Of a stretch of DNA of 64,000 bases, positions 45,956-59,800 are shown in pieces. Within the stretch, counting starts at the first letter, position 1, and the number at the start of each line of letters is the position of its first letter. A program made the position numbers and the translations under genes. The notes under the pieces are model-generated. The model saw only the letters and a program-made list of their open reading frames with translations. It had not been told where the DNA came from and made no database searches. Source of the stretch: Amoeboaphelidium protococcarum (lineage: Eukaryota; Aphelidiomycota; Aphelidea); the NCBI GenBank assembly GCA_023515745.1, contig JALECJ010000056.1:434001-498000 (forward strand), read 5' to 3'.

Positions 45956-46999
45956 GATGTGGACGGTAATTGTGGTGAAAAGATAGATTAGCCGCTGATT
46001 TATAAGCAAGATGCGTATGCCACAAATTATATAATCTAAAGGGGCGCATTTGACTCCTAAAATGCAGTGGAGACCGTAAATCAGTTCCGAGTCTTCCTGG
46101 CAGGCTCATCTTTACAACAGGCAAACATTCAACTTTGCATTCGTTCTTAGATTTATATGACTCGCGCAAATAGAAATAGTTGAGCATTCTCAAGGTGATG
46201 TAATGAATTCTCTTTTCGCGACAAACATGATAGTGACTTATTGACGCGTAATCTTTTATTTTACATATAGAAGCCAGCACTTAATCATCAGCAATTGACG
46301 ACTCATTTTTGCAAGCTATTTCAGAAAGTGTCAGTTCCGGATACTTCGATAATCGCCGATCTTGTGCCTCTCGTTCACCATTTAACGGTGGAGGGGGGGG
46401 GGCTAATTCGAAGTTATCCGCTATGCACAAGAAAGCAGATCGAAAGCAGATATTCTGATCGTCGTTCTGAGTCTCCAAGTTCGTTATTGGAGGTGCCGGA
46501 TTCGCTGCAGATGGTTCAACTAGCATTGAATCGGGTGCAGGTAGAAGATTTAGTGACTGACACGGGCTCCGGAGATGTGTGATCTGTTGCATATCAGAGG
46601 TCCAACATTGTAATGTGCAATGTAGTGCGTAATCTGAAAAAGATGTATGCATTAGAGAGCGTTTGTCAACCAACGCCTACCGTCACAAATCCGTGAACTG
46701 CTGGTAACGCACCTTTTGACTGCAAATTGATCTAACAATTAATCCAATTGCATAAGTAGTCAGTCTTTCAATATTTCTATTGCCCGTTCTCACTTTAAAT
46801 CCGAAATCTGCCGCTGATCAAAAATTTTTCTTTCGTTCACCTCGAGTACTTTCTTTTGAACGTTTATAATCGAGCAGGCGCAACGTCAGAATTTCAGTGA
46901 ATTTTATTCAACGTTCTTTGAGCTCTTCTTATTAATCCCAGTATTATTAATCAAGCTAGTTAGCCTGCTGTATTACTGTCTTGGAAATTTTAGTAAATT
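45956..46999. other. intergenic with ambiguous overlapping frames
   Basis: About 1 kb. On the minus strand one frame stays open from ~46673 to ~45850 (nearly 290 codons, MHTSFSDYALHCTLQCWTSD onward); on the plus strand 46295-46582 encodes 95 codons (VSVPDTSIIADLVPLVHHLT). Both use almost no UAR codons, unlike recognised genes here, and neither matches a family, so I do not call either. A run of ten G lies at 46392-46401, a likely place for an assembly slip. Confidence 0.35.
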
Positions 47000-47269
47000 A
47001 TGGTGGCACCAAGAATTTATCATCCATTGAGAAAGTCGCTATTATAACACATTGTCGTCAGCTCTATCGTTGGATTTGCACTATCAGAGTGGTTCTGGCA
47101 TGGATATGTGATCCCAAAGGTGCAGCGTAGAAACTTTGTCATGTCCCTAATTGAGGAGGAGCGCAAGTTGAAGAAGGAGTCTCTGGCTGAGGCCTTTGCT
47201 GAATTTCCTGCACAAGGATCGTACGAAGACTTGGTCGGTCCACTGGACGATGACGAGGACGATGAGTGA
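47000..47269 (+). CDS. small single-TM protein, possibly a cytochrome c oxidase small subunit
   Basis: 89 residues, ATG 47000 to TGA 47267. The basic N-terminus MVAPRIYHPLRKSLLQH leads into one membrane helix (IVVSSIVGFALSEWFWHGYV), then a charged helical part (RRNFVMSLIEEERKLKKES) and an acidic tail. This layout resembles small nuclear-coded inner-membrane subunits such as COX6C/Cox9, but the similarity is general and not decisive. One Gln is coded by TAA. It lies 126 bases from the 3' end of kynurenine 3-monooxygenase, convergent. Confidence 0.6.
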
Positions 47270-47395
47270 TTTATATGATCATGCTTTAGTGAAATGCAAT
47301 TGAGAAAATTTAAATCCTAACCTGATATTCAAATTCCTTTTTAATAGTATTATTGTTAAAATGGTCAAAGTCTCTCCTAAAGTTAAGTATCTATT

Positions 47396-48940
47396 TCATT
47401 GGAAGCGAAATAGACTTTTGACATTTTCAAAGGCATTCTTGCTCATGTCTTCCACCTTGAAGTACATGTTGAATATGGAATCTTGCACGGGAGCTAAAGA
47501 GATTTACCCCGCGGCACTTCCATCTTGAATCTTGCGAACCACTTGACTTGCGGCAGAGTTGGAGCCCACAAATAATCTTCCAAATGCCACAAGTCCAACT
47601 GCAAGTGATATCCCAATGAATGCACCACCCGCAGCATTGAAAATCAGACTCTATCTCTTCCAGCGACGCACCACACGAGAGTATGGAATCGAAGTGAAAG
47701 AGACCATGCTATACAGGGGAATGACAGTCTCGGGCGCCACTCGATTCATCAGACTCTCTACCGACTTTCTAATTCTATATACGGGTGTCAACACGTCATT
47801 TCTCATCTCTTCATAGTTGTACAACGCCAGATCGCAAATAGCATGTGCATCAGCACGTCTTGCCTTGGAGTACAGAGATAGACGCTGCGAGATTCCGTAC
47901 TGAGCCGGCAGAGATTCTCCATGCAAGAACTCATCCAGTACCAACACGTCCTCAAACCCAGCATTCATTCCCTACCCGTAGAATGGAACCATTGCGTGAG
48001 AGGCATCGCCAACAATGACTGAGTTCTCATAATTGTATGGATGGCACTTGATTGAGATTAGAGATCCCACAACATTATTTCTCATTGCACTAACAACTGC
48101 CTGTTCGCCACCTAGTAATTGCACAGCATCCGGGAAGTTTAGCTTAAAGAAATCAACAATCAACTGATCATCCTTGCTGGCTCTCAGGTGGTCAAAATCA
48201 GCGTATGGCATGAACAATGTCGTGGTAAAAGACTTGTCAGTATTAGGCAAGGCAATCATCATAAAAGTCTTCTTTGGCCAAATGTGCAGATGATTACTAG
48301 ACATCTGATACGAGCCAGTCTCTGCTGAGGCAGGTATATTCAACTCCATATATCCATGATCGATATACTCCTGCTTAAAATTCATACGATTCTTCTTCAT
48401 CATCTCCCGTCTCACTGAGGAGTACGCTCCATCTGCGCCAATAATCAAATCAGCACCAATCTCCACAATTTAACCATCAGCATCCTTAAAAGTCAGCTTC
48501 TTAGTATCATAGTCTACAGTCTACAGCTCATGCTTGAAGTACACCTTTCCCGGCTAAAGCTATTCAAAGGCATCCATTAGAATACAATTCAACTTTTTAC
48601 GATCAACAGAATTGATACACTCGCCGTGAACGCCGTATAGCACCTCCTGCAGATCGTGTTCATTAACATGGAGCATACGTCCCTTCATAGGGATCAGAAT
48701 CTTCTCCACCTCACGCAGCACATCCTCTCCGGCTAGAGCAAGCGACTTCAATCCACGATGACTAAGTGCCAGATTAATAGACTTTCCGGCAGACATTTTC
48801 TCCTTCCTTATATCTGGACGCTGTTCATACACTCTAACATTGGGCTTCCACGGCTTTTGAGACAACACCACCGCCAAAAGACTACCAACAAGTCCTCCTC
48901 CTACAATCACAATATCCTTCGCTACTTCCTACTATATCAT
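47396..48940 (-). CDS. BNA4: kynurenine 3-monooxygenase
   Basis: 514 residues from ATG 48940 to TGA 47396, no intron. It hydroxylates kynurenine to 3-hydroxykynurenine with NADPH and FAD on the mitochondrial outer membrane, in the tryptophan-to-NAD route. Signatures: FAD-binding IVIVGGGLVGSLLAVVLS, the SAGKSINLALSHRGLKSL block, IIGADGAYSSVRREM, and ENSVIVGDASHAMVPFYG followed by QGMNAGFED. The invariant Gln of FYGQGMN is coded by TAG. The C-terminus holds the membrane anchor (FNAAGGAFIGISLAVGLVAF). Length is near the family norm. The best single proof in the window that UAG is sense. Confidence 0.97.
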
Positions 48941-49164
48941 TTTTTCAAATTGCTAATATTGTTCAAAAATTCAAATAGCTGATAAAATTTAAAGCTTATT
49001 TAGTGTGCAATTATGATGACGACAAAAGCCAGAACTCTTAAACGACTGAAAATTAAAGGGAAAACGTATGATGGATGAATCAAAACGAGTACGAATCATT
49101 TGACCTTTGAGCGTTACAATCTAAAGTTTCCATAAGTTTAAACATACAAGTTTATTCATTCAAG

Positions 49165-49682
49165 TCACAAGTCTAGTTAAATGTCAAAGTCTTGAGGAGA
49201 CACGATGGAGCTGTCTACACTGGCGCGAGAATTTCTAGAGTAACGCGCGGCTTACTATTACTGTTGTGATGATGAAGACTTCTGTCCTTTATGATCACCA
49301 GTGGACTGAGGCAGAAATTACTCGCTGACTGTAGAGAGAAATTCATCCACACTGCTCTACTTATGATTTAAAAACTTTTCCATCTTTCCATTCAGATCCA
49401 GACCATCTTCTTGCCAGTGACTTGGCTTCTTCCATTTGCCAAATTTACACCGATACTATTCCATAGACTCATCATCGGGATCCTCAGGATTTGGAGGTTG
49501 AAACTGAGGGGCCACCAGAATCGACTACTCCGACCTGACACTCTTCAACGCCAGTCTCAATTCCTCAGACCGAAAGTTCAACCAATGAGCATTGCTATGC
49601 CGCACATTCGTTCTATATTGTCCATCCTACATAAGGCTGAATAATTGCAATCTTTTAGTCATACAGTTGATCTTACAGACAT
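49165..49682 (-). CDS. hypothetical Gln-rich protein, probably spliced after codon 2
   Basis: The main frame (49165-49626) ends at TGA 49165 and encodes 153 residues, including SILVAPQFQPPNPEDPDDES, KFGKWKKPSHWQEDG and a C-terminal poly-Gln run coded mostly by TAA/TAG. A 50-nt GTAAGA...TAG intron (49627-49676) joins it to ATG TCT (49677-49682), giving MSDGQYRTNVRHSNAHW and 155 residues. The intron reads through without TGA, so a longer unspliced version is also possible. No signal peptide or membrane segment. Not recognised. Confidence 0.5.
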
Positions 49683-49884
49683 TTCTATTATCTCGCGGTT
49701 CCTCTAAATGGCATTGAAATATTCTAGTAAAGGTGACTGACTGCCGATGATGATGAATGATTCTTAAACGCGCGAGCACTTTGATCGCACATGACTCGCG
49801 TCGCTTTATCGATCTATCGCGTCTTTGTTCCAAATTGAGACTGTGTAAGTTATTCAGTAAAAGCGTTGAATCAGCAATCAAAGT

Positions 49885-51144
<1,260 letters not shown>

Positions 51145-51586
51145 GAAATGAAATATGATAGTCGTTAGTCATGTTTAAAGCACTTTCGCAAAGAGATAAG
51201 TTTTATTCATTTTTCAAACTTGCGTTTTTCTACTCTACCTTGTAATACAGCTTGTCTTAAACTTGATTAGTGAGTTTACTAAAGTCTTTTTAAGCCGTCC
51301 GCAGTGCAGTATGTCTCGCTTTGACTGGGTGACATGGCATAGTATGACCAATTTAAATAATTCTTATATCAAACGAATCCATAATTAATGATATACATGA
51401 CTAGATATACTACTAAGAAGTTGTTTTATTATATTGAAGTGAAATTCCAGTAAATCCCATTTTTGATCGATTATTGATCGTATCCAACCAGATCAGTGGC
51501 AAACAATGTGAATGATCACGCGTGTGTTTGTGTCTGTGGGCGTGTGGGGGTGGACAAACAAACAAACAAACTGGTAATACTCTCAC

Positions 51587-51720
51587 AAGGTGGAGTTGGT
51601 TCGCGCGTTCACTTCTTATCCTCAAACAACTCTGAAGAGAGGACCTACCGGTTTAGAGGCATACTTTAAGGAAGCATCTGATCAGTACGACTCTCAATTC
51701 TTTGGGAGCTACCAACTTGG
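51587..51720 (+). pseudogene. conserved exon of the duplicated gene, copy B (status uncertain)
   Basis: Counterpart of 17211-17344, same length and frame, followed by a GTAAGC donor. Its Gln in SYPQTT is CAA whereas copy A has TAA. The rest of the gene in copy B is partly hidden by the N gap and partly frame-shifted. Confidence 0.5.
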
Positions 51721-52029
51721 GTAAGCAATCTGTAAATTTAGCTCTACTTACCGAATGACACTGTCATTCCGATCGATGTGTACTTGTGTATTGTATGTCC
51801 TCACTCTCTTCCTAGTTGGCACATTAAGTGTTGCTCCTCTCCTCTCCTCTCTCCCTTTCTCTGTCTATCTGTCTGTCTATCTGTCTGTCTAGCTGTCTAA
51901 CTGTCTGTATGCTATGCTATCTGCTGTCTGTCTGATCTCTCTCTATCTCTGTCTGTACCCCCACCAACCTGCAAGTTTGGTCACAATCAGAACTGCTCTC
52001 TGTTAACCGGAGGTGCTGAGTTCATACGA

Positions 52030-52408
52030 NNNNNNNNNNNNNNNNNNNNNNNNNNNNNNNNNNNNNNNNNNNNNNNNNNNNNNNNNNNNNNNNNNNNNNN
52101 NNNNNNNNNNNNNNNNNNNNNNNNNNNNNNNNNNNNNNNNNNNNNNNNNNNNNNNNNNNNNNNNNNNNNNNNNNNNNNNNNNNNNNNNNNNNNNNNNNNN
52201 NNNNNNNNNNNNNNNNNNNNNNNNNNNNNNNNNNNNNNNNNNNNNNNNNNNNNNNNNNNNNNNNNNNNNNNNNNNNNNNNNNNNNNNNNNNNNNNNNNNN
52301 NNNNNNNNNNNNNNNNNNNNNNNNNNNNNNNNNNNNNNNNNNNNNNNNNNNNNNNNNNNNNNNNNNNNNNNNNNNNNNNNNNNNNNNNNNNNNNNNNNNN
52401 NNNNNNNN
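52030..52408. other. assembly gap (379 N) inside repeat B
   Basis: A run of 379 N. In copy A the matching stretch is about 630 bases (roughly 16310-16943), so the gap length is either an estimate or copy B carries a deletion. The gap lies inside the repeat, as expected if short-read assembly failed at near-identical copies. Confidence 0.98.
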
Positions 52409-53003
52409 AATTGCGTTGTGCCATAGCCCGCCGAAACCCCGTCGACAGCCTTGCGCTGAAGCAGAGTTTGCCTCAAGAACGTCATTACGATGCAATATAT
52501 GGTGCTGGGCATTTGGATGACGGGCAATTCTGGGCAGCATTGACCGTGGGGGACTTTGCTGCCAAACTCTAGATTAACTGGTAGATGGAACTGGTATGAT
52601 TGGATGGCTCTCGGTAAGGGGATGCCTATTTACTTACTCTATGTGTGCGTGCTTTTGTGTGTGCTGTAACTCTAACTTGTCACTGTAGGTTCCTCATACA
52701 CCTCCTGCCATCATTTATTACAAGTGGACGCTGAATACCTCCCGACTAACGTAAGTATTTGGTTTTGGTATGATGCAATGTATTCCAGACTCTGTTTTGT
52801 GTAGATTGCGTGTTGAATGATTCCTCTCTCTCTCTGTCAGTAGTAGTTTGTAAAGTTGGTGGCTGAGAGCAACTACCTAGCGTCAATCATATCATGAAGC
52901 ACTCAGTCACCTTCTCGTATGTATTTGTACATTTTTCTGATGTGGGTGACCTTAATATATATTCATCCCCATCATATATACATATCTTATTTCTTACATT
53001 TTC

Positions 53004-53399
53004 ATCGATGATTGACTCACATTTCATACAGTATACAGTACATGGATCAAGAGGTGAACTTGAAGAGCTTTACAATGCGCGAGTGTTGTGATAGACATTT
53101 ATTCCACTATAGTTCAGCTATCAAAAATCGAAGTAGAGCTGTATATGTAAAGATGCCATTTGACAAAACGCGAACTAAATAGTCAGCTTTACTGCTCACC
53201 TTGACGTTATATCAGGCAAGTTCAGATTAAAAGTGATTACACAGCAACAATAAACAAAGCAAAAGAGCGTTTCTCCCGCAAGATCCCACTCAATCCCGAC
53301 GCGAGATAAGTATAATATCTCCCACGTTCACCTTTGCTGTAGTAATTCACACTCTACAACTCAGAGTACTAGTCAAGTCTCAAAAATGCAAAAAGAGAA
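53004..53399. other. intergenic between repeat B and tRNA-Ser(GCT)
   Basis: About 400 AT-rich bases, no recognised gene or repeat. Confidence 0.4.
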
Positions 53400-53481
53400 C
53401 GTCAACAGCAGGATTTGAACCTGCGCGCCCGGAGGGCATTACCTTAGCAGGGCAACCGAATAACCGCTATCGCATGTTGAC
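53400..53481 (-). tRNA. tRNA-Ser(GCT)
   Basis: 82-base type II tRNA on the minus strand. Acceptor GTCAACA pairs with TGTTGAC, discriminator G. Anticodon loop CTGCTAA gives GCT, with a fully paired 5-bp anticodon stem. The variable arm and T arm are identical to those of tRNA-Ser(AGA) at 44251-44332. A T run follows the 3' end on the minus strand. No intron. Confidence 0.96.
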
Positions 53482-53781
53482 TCGTACTTGGATGAAAGTG
53501 AACAAATTTAAAGTATATATTATAAGAGTATTATTGCTATTTAGTATGCTTCATGGTTGAAAGCCACCATGGGATATGTAGGAAGGAATTCACACTTACG
53601 CTTTCACAAACAATGCACTATGTTTAATCAAATTTAGCTTTTCTCTTCCTTAAAACGATGGTGCAGCCCTTTTAAGCAATTTATCTCACTTACTTGCCTC
53701 AAGGTACTTAAATCTGCCATTATCGCTGACTGAGTCATATCATAATAGCTCGCACTTTATTTTAAATTGTATCTCAACCAA
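53482..53781. other. intergenic, upstream of the NADH dehydrogenase gene
   Basis: 300 bases that must carry the NADH dehydrogenase promoter and the upstream flank of the tRNA. Nothing specific recognised. Confidence 0.4.
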
Positions 53782-55812
53782 ATGCTAAAATCGAGTGCAT
53801 TACAAGTTCTTATGCGAAATAGTCCAAGACTGAAGTGCTTTAAACTACTGGCTGCATCTGCATCTGCTGTATGTACATTGAATCTGAGTCGAAAACTGAC
53901 CAACACCTCTTACAAGTCACTGCTGCATCAAGACTCTACACCATCGGTTCCAAGATCTAATCAGTTGATCCCCGACTAATAATCATCCTCTTAGTACCCA
54001 ACTTTTATACCCCAAAATGTGACTGGAAACAAGTAAAAGCCTCACGTGGTTGTGCTGGGAAGCGGATGGGCCAGTGTAGCGTTGATTAAGAATCTAAGTA
54101 AAGATTACACCATCACTGTGATATCTCCCACTAATTACTTTTTATTTACTCCTCTCCTTCCATCATGTTGTGTTGGTACCACGTAAATCAACTCTCTGAC
54201 TGAACCTATTCGTAACATCATGAAGAAGAGTGGGTGGACTTCTAACAACGGGGATATCAACGAAGTTGAATACAGTTATATCGAAGGAGCTGCTGTTGAT
54301 TTGGAATACTATGACCCTGTAAAGTTCCCTAATGGTAGCAATAGAGTTCTCTGCGAGACTGCAGAAAGTGGAAAGTTTTACGTTCCGTTTGACAAGTGTA
54401 TTATAGCTGTGGGGAGTAAAAGCATCACGTTTGGCGTCAAGGGTGTCGGTGAGTATTGCAGCTTTTTGAAGACTGCCGGGGATGTTAGAAAGATCAAGGC
54501 CAAGATTATTTAGAATTTTGAGAAGGCGTCCGTTCCATTGCTGAGTGAGGATCAGGTGAAAAAGTTGCTCACCTTTGTCATATGTGGTGGAGGTCCGACT
54601 GGAGTTGAATTTGCCGCCGAATTGTATGACTATCTCAATGATGACCTCTCTCGCTTCTTTCCCCATCTGAAGTAGCACGTCAGAGTTTGTATCATTCAAA
54701 GTGTGGATCACATACTGAACACTTACGATGAGAAGATTTCTGAGTATGCAAGAGATAAATTTGAACGTGATGGCATTGAAGTGCTGTTGAGATCTAAAGT
54801 CACGCAGGTTGAAGAGGAGCAGCTGACGTATGAGTTCTCCAACAGAGATACCAAAAAGGTGGAGACTATCAAAATTCCGTATGGTCTATGCGTTTGGACT
54901 ACTGGAGTCGGAATGCAGCCATTGACAGAGAGAATAGTGCAAAAGATATCCAGTCAGTCACATTCTAGAGCGATTGTAGTTGATGATAGATTACGCGTTA
55001 AGGGAGTGTATCAAGGCTTCCAGAATTAGTCTTCTTAATCCACTGTACTCGAGGATGACTATTGTCATGGTAATATCTTTGCAGTTGGTGATTGTTCTAC
55101 AGTAGAGGTGCCCAAGTTGGTTGATTAGATTCTGGATTTATTTAGACAAGCCGGTAAGGAGTAGAACTAGTCACTTACATTTAGTGAGTTCTAGTAAGTG
55201 GCTCAGGTGATGATATTGAAATATCCTTAAACTCAAGTATATCTGCAGAAGTTGGCACACGTATTTTCTGAATATGATCAGAATTAGAGCGGAAGCTTAG
55301 AGTACAAAGAGTTTGAGTAAATGGTCTCTGACATCAACAACAAGTTAAAAGCATATCCGGCTACTGCTCAAGTAGCTCAGCAGTAGGGAAAGTATATTGC
55401 GAAATTTTTGAACTATCAGCTGGAATAACAGAAATTGCAAAATGGTGAAGATGTTGGCGCCTGGCGAAAATCAAAGCAATTAGTCAACTAATACGTGGGC
55501 AAGTTTTAACAGTTTGGTGATACTCATCGCTTTGATGCAAAAATTGATTATCACAACTTTTATCCAGCATTCCAGTATCATCATTTGGGATCTCTGGCAT
55601 ATCTTGGAATGTCAAGAGCAGTGATTGATTTTGGCGGAGGATACACTTTTGGTTCTTCTGATCGCGGAGGCCTGGTTGGTAGATTGGTGACTCTGTATTT
55701 GTGGAGAGGTGTGTACCTAAGTGAAGTGGTCAGCTTGAGACAGAGAGTTCGTCTGGCATCAGATTGGTTCATGGCGGCTGCTTTTGGTCGCGAAATTGCT
55801 AGACACGGTTGA
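53782..55812 (+). CDS. NDE1: external alternative NADH:ubiquinone oxidoreductase (NDH-2) with EF-hand
   Basis: 676 residues, ATG 53782 to TGA 55810, no intron. The N-terminus [20 protein letters not shown] is a mitochondrial presequence followed by a hydrophobic stretch. The first dinucleotide fold is [18 protein letters not shown], with [19 protein letters not shown]; the second is [30 protein letters not shown] is the FAD site and [11 protein letters not shown] lies in the membrane-binding C-terminus. An EF-hand ([12 protein letters not shown], near residue 499) sits in an insert, as in calcium-stimulated external enzymes of fungi and plants. It oxidises cytosolic NADH without pumping protons. 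One EF-hand loop Gln and many others are coded by TAG/TAA. Confidence 0.95.
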
Positions 55813-56020
55813 TTATGATGCTTGCGGTAGTAAATTTATGAATTTTATACATGGAATTAGTAATGTACGCCAATGATGTGACAATTGCTTATCAAGTTAA
55901 AGCAATTTGCGCTTCCTTTGAGAAGTAAATGCGTGCAGTCTAGTTAAAATAATGATAATCTTTTAAACTTCCTCCACTATTCAATCAATTTTGTTCGCCA
56001 AATACAGTAGTACAATTTTC

Positions 56021-56572
56021 TCACTATGGTGACGACTCAATGATGCGCGACTCGGCACGCAAAGTTAAAGTTACGGCACCACGTCCAAATTAGGAACTTT
56101 CGCAACATCTATTTAAAAAGTCAGTTCCCAGAATATTGTTATCTCCTCTAGAAGATGGAATCGCACAATCCGATAACTTTGCAGTAATTCTCAAATCTCT
56201 GCGATTCTGAAAGCACACGTCCAACTCTTGAGGCACAGGCTAATCAGCTGGCAACAAAGCCTTCATCACCCCAGCAGACAGGCGCGTCTTGTTAGATCCG
56301 GTGACCACAATAAAGACTACATTGCGCGCAGGCATTGTGTAATCTGCAGCTTGTACAACTAAATTAATGTAATAGTACTCAGGCTGTCCCCATAATCTAC
56401 CATGGATAACGTTAGCGAGTCCAAGGTACTCCACACAGACTGTTTTTGCGTACTCGGTATTGGACCACATCTCGTCATTACGTGGATTATTCGGATCTGA
56501 GATCATCATCATTGTGTTGATATCAACATCATTGTCTCGTCTAGCGAAATCGGTGTTGGTTCCTCTAGGCAT
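56021..56572 (-). CDS. retropepsin-fold protein with the catalytic Asp replaced by Val
   Basis: 183 residues from ATG 56572 to TGA 56021 with UAR as Gln. The middle part, RNVVFIVVTGSNKTRLSAGV, aligns by eye with the retropepsin motif F-x-V-D-T-G-S/A, but the catalytic Asp position is Val90 (codon GTC). About 55 residues later DNNILGTDFLNR matches the I-L-G-x-D-F-L helix block that closes the fold. The upstream part contains the block WGQPEYYYINLVVQAADYTM. No other retroelement domain (reverse transcriptase, integrase) is nearby. It is either a non-catalytic domesticated retropepsin-like protein, or a family whose motif I misread. No signal peptide or membrane span. Confidence 0.5.
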
Positions 56573-56881
56573 TTTAATATGCCTGGTTTAAATTGCGTTT
56601 TCAGTCTGAATAAGAGCATTACTCCCCCCTGAGATTCATTATTGTTTACCGGTAGATGTCAAGTCGATTGATTATAATAACGATACACCAAGGTGTATCA
56701 CAAGAGCTCGAATAGCTTAGCTTTCATCTACAAAATCAAGTAAAAATATGAAGTTGCTATATTCGTAATCGAAAAGAATAATATTGGTAAATGAATTAAT
56801 TGAGGTCTATTTTGTTCGAGATCGACACATACTGAATTTCTTCTTCTACTTTGCCATAGCGTCATTCTTCTTAAAATGCAT
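56573..56881. other. intergenic
   Basis: 309 AT-rich bases between the retropepsin-like gene start and the P4-ATPase stop. A plus-strand open frame starting near 56784 runs on antisense to the ATPase tail and looks like a shadow. Confidence 0.4.
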
Positions 56882-59800
56882 TCATTATAAACTAGAGGCC
56901 TTACCACTAGTGTTATCAGTGTCGTGGTCATCTTGTTATGATAGGAATGTTCGTACCGTGGACTCTTTCAAACTGTCATGGCGCGACGGTATAACAGGAC
57001 TTTGCGGACTGATAGGACCAAGTGGAGTGAGAGGAGATATCTGCTAGCCTATAGACGCACCAGTAGACTGTTTTCGCAAAGAGCTCGACGCGTTACGTTC
57101 AGACATATTATCGGATCGACTCTGAACGCGCTATATTCTCAAAGCCATTCCCGGTTCTTGGGAGAATGCAAATCCTCTATTAGGCTCCGAAGCATTACCA
57201 CCAATAACCAGGAGCGATTTAGCGCGCAGATCACGGAGGCTCTTCTTAAGCGGGCGGACCACTTTATTCCTAATCTCTTCATTCAACCGCTGCAAGGAGG
57301 AGGTCCTATGTCCCATTGAAAGATTTCGCGGCGGAATAGGTTACATCTCCATCACTTGACCACTTCCCAGGGCCTAAGACATATCCTCCCTGGAAGCCAT
57401 GTTGGATGGCACATACTTTTTAATCAAATCATCCTCACGATCGCCATGAATTTTGTTACGCTCGGCGACCAGATTGTACTTTATAATTTCTCTGAGAATA
57501 TCTATATCACTAGGACTAATCAGAACTTAGCTGTACTTGTACAAATACCGAGGCAGCATACAAATCACCACAGACAGTATGACAGACAGATAAAACACGG
57601 GTGAGCCGAATAGCTGAAATCCAAGACCATATAGAGACGAGCCTTTAATAAACGAAACAATTATAGCCATCAGGAAATAGATTAGAATACCAATCCCATA
57701 TGAGAAGAACGACAGCCATGTCCAAGCAAGATTATCAAAGCCCATGTACAGATTGGCAACCAGTACAGCACAGGTAGACGCCAGAGTTCCCAAAACGGCC
57801 TTATCTGCAACGTATCCATCATAAACTATACTTCCGTTTCCTGCTGCCAGGAAGGCAATGTAAAAACAGACTAAACTCTAATAAATTCCATCAATAATGT
57901 ACAGTATAAATTGTTTGTAAGTGTACAACTTTTACTTTATACCGTGAACATATACCTCAGGCACCAACATAGAAAGCCTGTCATTGATATCTCTGTCGAA
58001 CGCTCCAATGATGATAGGAGGCAGGCCAGTGTAGAATAGATTGTAAAATAGGATCAGAAAGAAGTCATATAGAATCGTACCTGTCCATCCACAATAAATC
58101 TGGTACCAGAAGAGCACCACAGTCCAAACCATATTCTTGTAAAACATTTGCAACGCCATCTCAGCAATACGGAAATACGACCATCGACCATGAACAAGCA
58201 GCAGTTTACTCAAATACCGAAACTGTCCAACGGCGTAATCACTGGCCATCACAGCCTACATACCTTCCTTTCCATTTATGCCCACCCCCACATTGGCCTT
58301 TTATATCATGGACACATCATTGGCACCATCACCAATAGCCAAAGTCATAGCGCGACGATTCTTCTTCACCAGATCAACCACTTGTGCTTTCTACTTGGGA
58401 GAGACTCTACAGCATATTACAGCCGTAGTTCGAGCACTCAGCTCCAGAAATAGTCGAGACACCAGCATATCATTCATAAACTTTAGGGCATCTCCATCAA
58501 TGATAATTGCATACTTTTAAGGACCATTAACACCGAATGCATCATTAACATCGTCCTCATCATTCCGAGAGTCCATCTCAGGTAGGACATCATTCATATC
58601 TACAGAATGATTGTGGTGCTGCAGGGAGTGATAATAATCTTCATCCAAGAGCCCTTATTAGAATTGGTGCTGCAACAGCTACTTCACATCAAGTTGAAAG
58701 CATTTTTCTAAAACAATCTTTAACTAATACGCAGCTTACTGCTCATTATCAGCCTTAATTATGATCAACTACATGCCCTGACTCAACAGAGAACATGAAT
58801 AACCGATATTGATAGCCGTCTCCATCTTATCACCAGTAAGCACCCATACTTTGATTCCACCTCTTTTTAGGAATTAAATACACTCAGGCACGCCTTCTTG
58901 CAACTGATCCTCGATAGCTGTAGCGCCTATGAGCTCCATGTCTGTCTCTATCTATTCTGCAACATCATCCATTTGATCATCTCTATTATCAAGCGAAGAC
59001 GCCGCTTCCTGATACCGGACATACCACTCCTTGAAAAACTATTCATCAATGTCCTTCTTTGCAAGACATAGTGTTCTCAGACCTTCAGCAGCAAATTGCT
59101 CCAAGTGATCCCCGACAATCTATTTCATATCGTCCTACCCGGATTTACACCTCTGCATGATAACATTATCCGCGCCTTTGCAGTACAAAACAATCTTTCC
59201 ATCCTAGTGCCGAACAATGACAGACATTCTCTTTCGCGCACTATTGAACTCCAGATACTCTAGCACGGTGACTCTAATCTTCTAACCCAGAGCATCGATA
59301 ATCAAATCGTCCCCAGATCTCTCCAGAAACGTGAAGCCAACATTCTTGGCAGTAGCGACCAGAGCTGCTTCATCAGGAGACTAAGCCTTATAGAGGATAT
59401 GTGGCTTATCATCTTCATCTTTACTCTGCTCACTAAGAACTGTATGACACAAGGCCAGATGCATGAAAAACTCTTTAATCTTCTCCTTCTACTACTAGTC
59501 ATCTGGAGACCCGTAATGCAAATCACGCACGAAATTAGGATCAACAAAGGTAACTTTATCGTCAGCGTATGGATTATTGTAAAAATTCTCCAAATCTCTA
59601 ATCATGCTCTACTCAGACATGGCAATACTCTCTTGCTTTGATAAACGTTAACGGCTGGAAGGAAGAGGCTATGCGACCTCCTCTTCAACCTCGTCCTCCT
59701 AACACCCACCGTATACCACACCATTAATGGAGCACTATCTAAACTCCATCACATTCCTAGTCAAGGTACCAGTCTTATCACTGAATATGTACTCAATTTG

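Larger units (their letters stand above)
51222..53003 (+). repeat. 2-kb duplicated segment, copy B (inverted relative to 15705-17732)
   Basis: Plus-strand sequence here aligns with the minus strand of copy A. The middle is missing because of the N gap. Copy B has an expanded (CTGT/CTAT)n tract near 51865-51960 where copy A has (CT)n, and several small indels that break frames, for example five bases fewer near 52575. The first part, matching the start of the small ORF of copy A, has lost about 35 bases. No terminal repeats or target-site duplication were seen. Confidence 0.85.

Noticed and set aside
46281-46673. Minus-strand 130-codon frame as a gene
   Set aside because: Almost no UAR codons, no ATG at its 5' end, no family, and it crosses a ten-base homopolymer; kept only as an ambiguous region.
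51987-52540. Long frames spanning the N run
   Set aside because: They are artefacts of unknown bases and have no sequence support.
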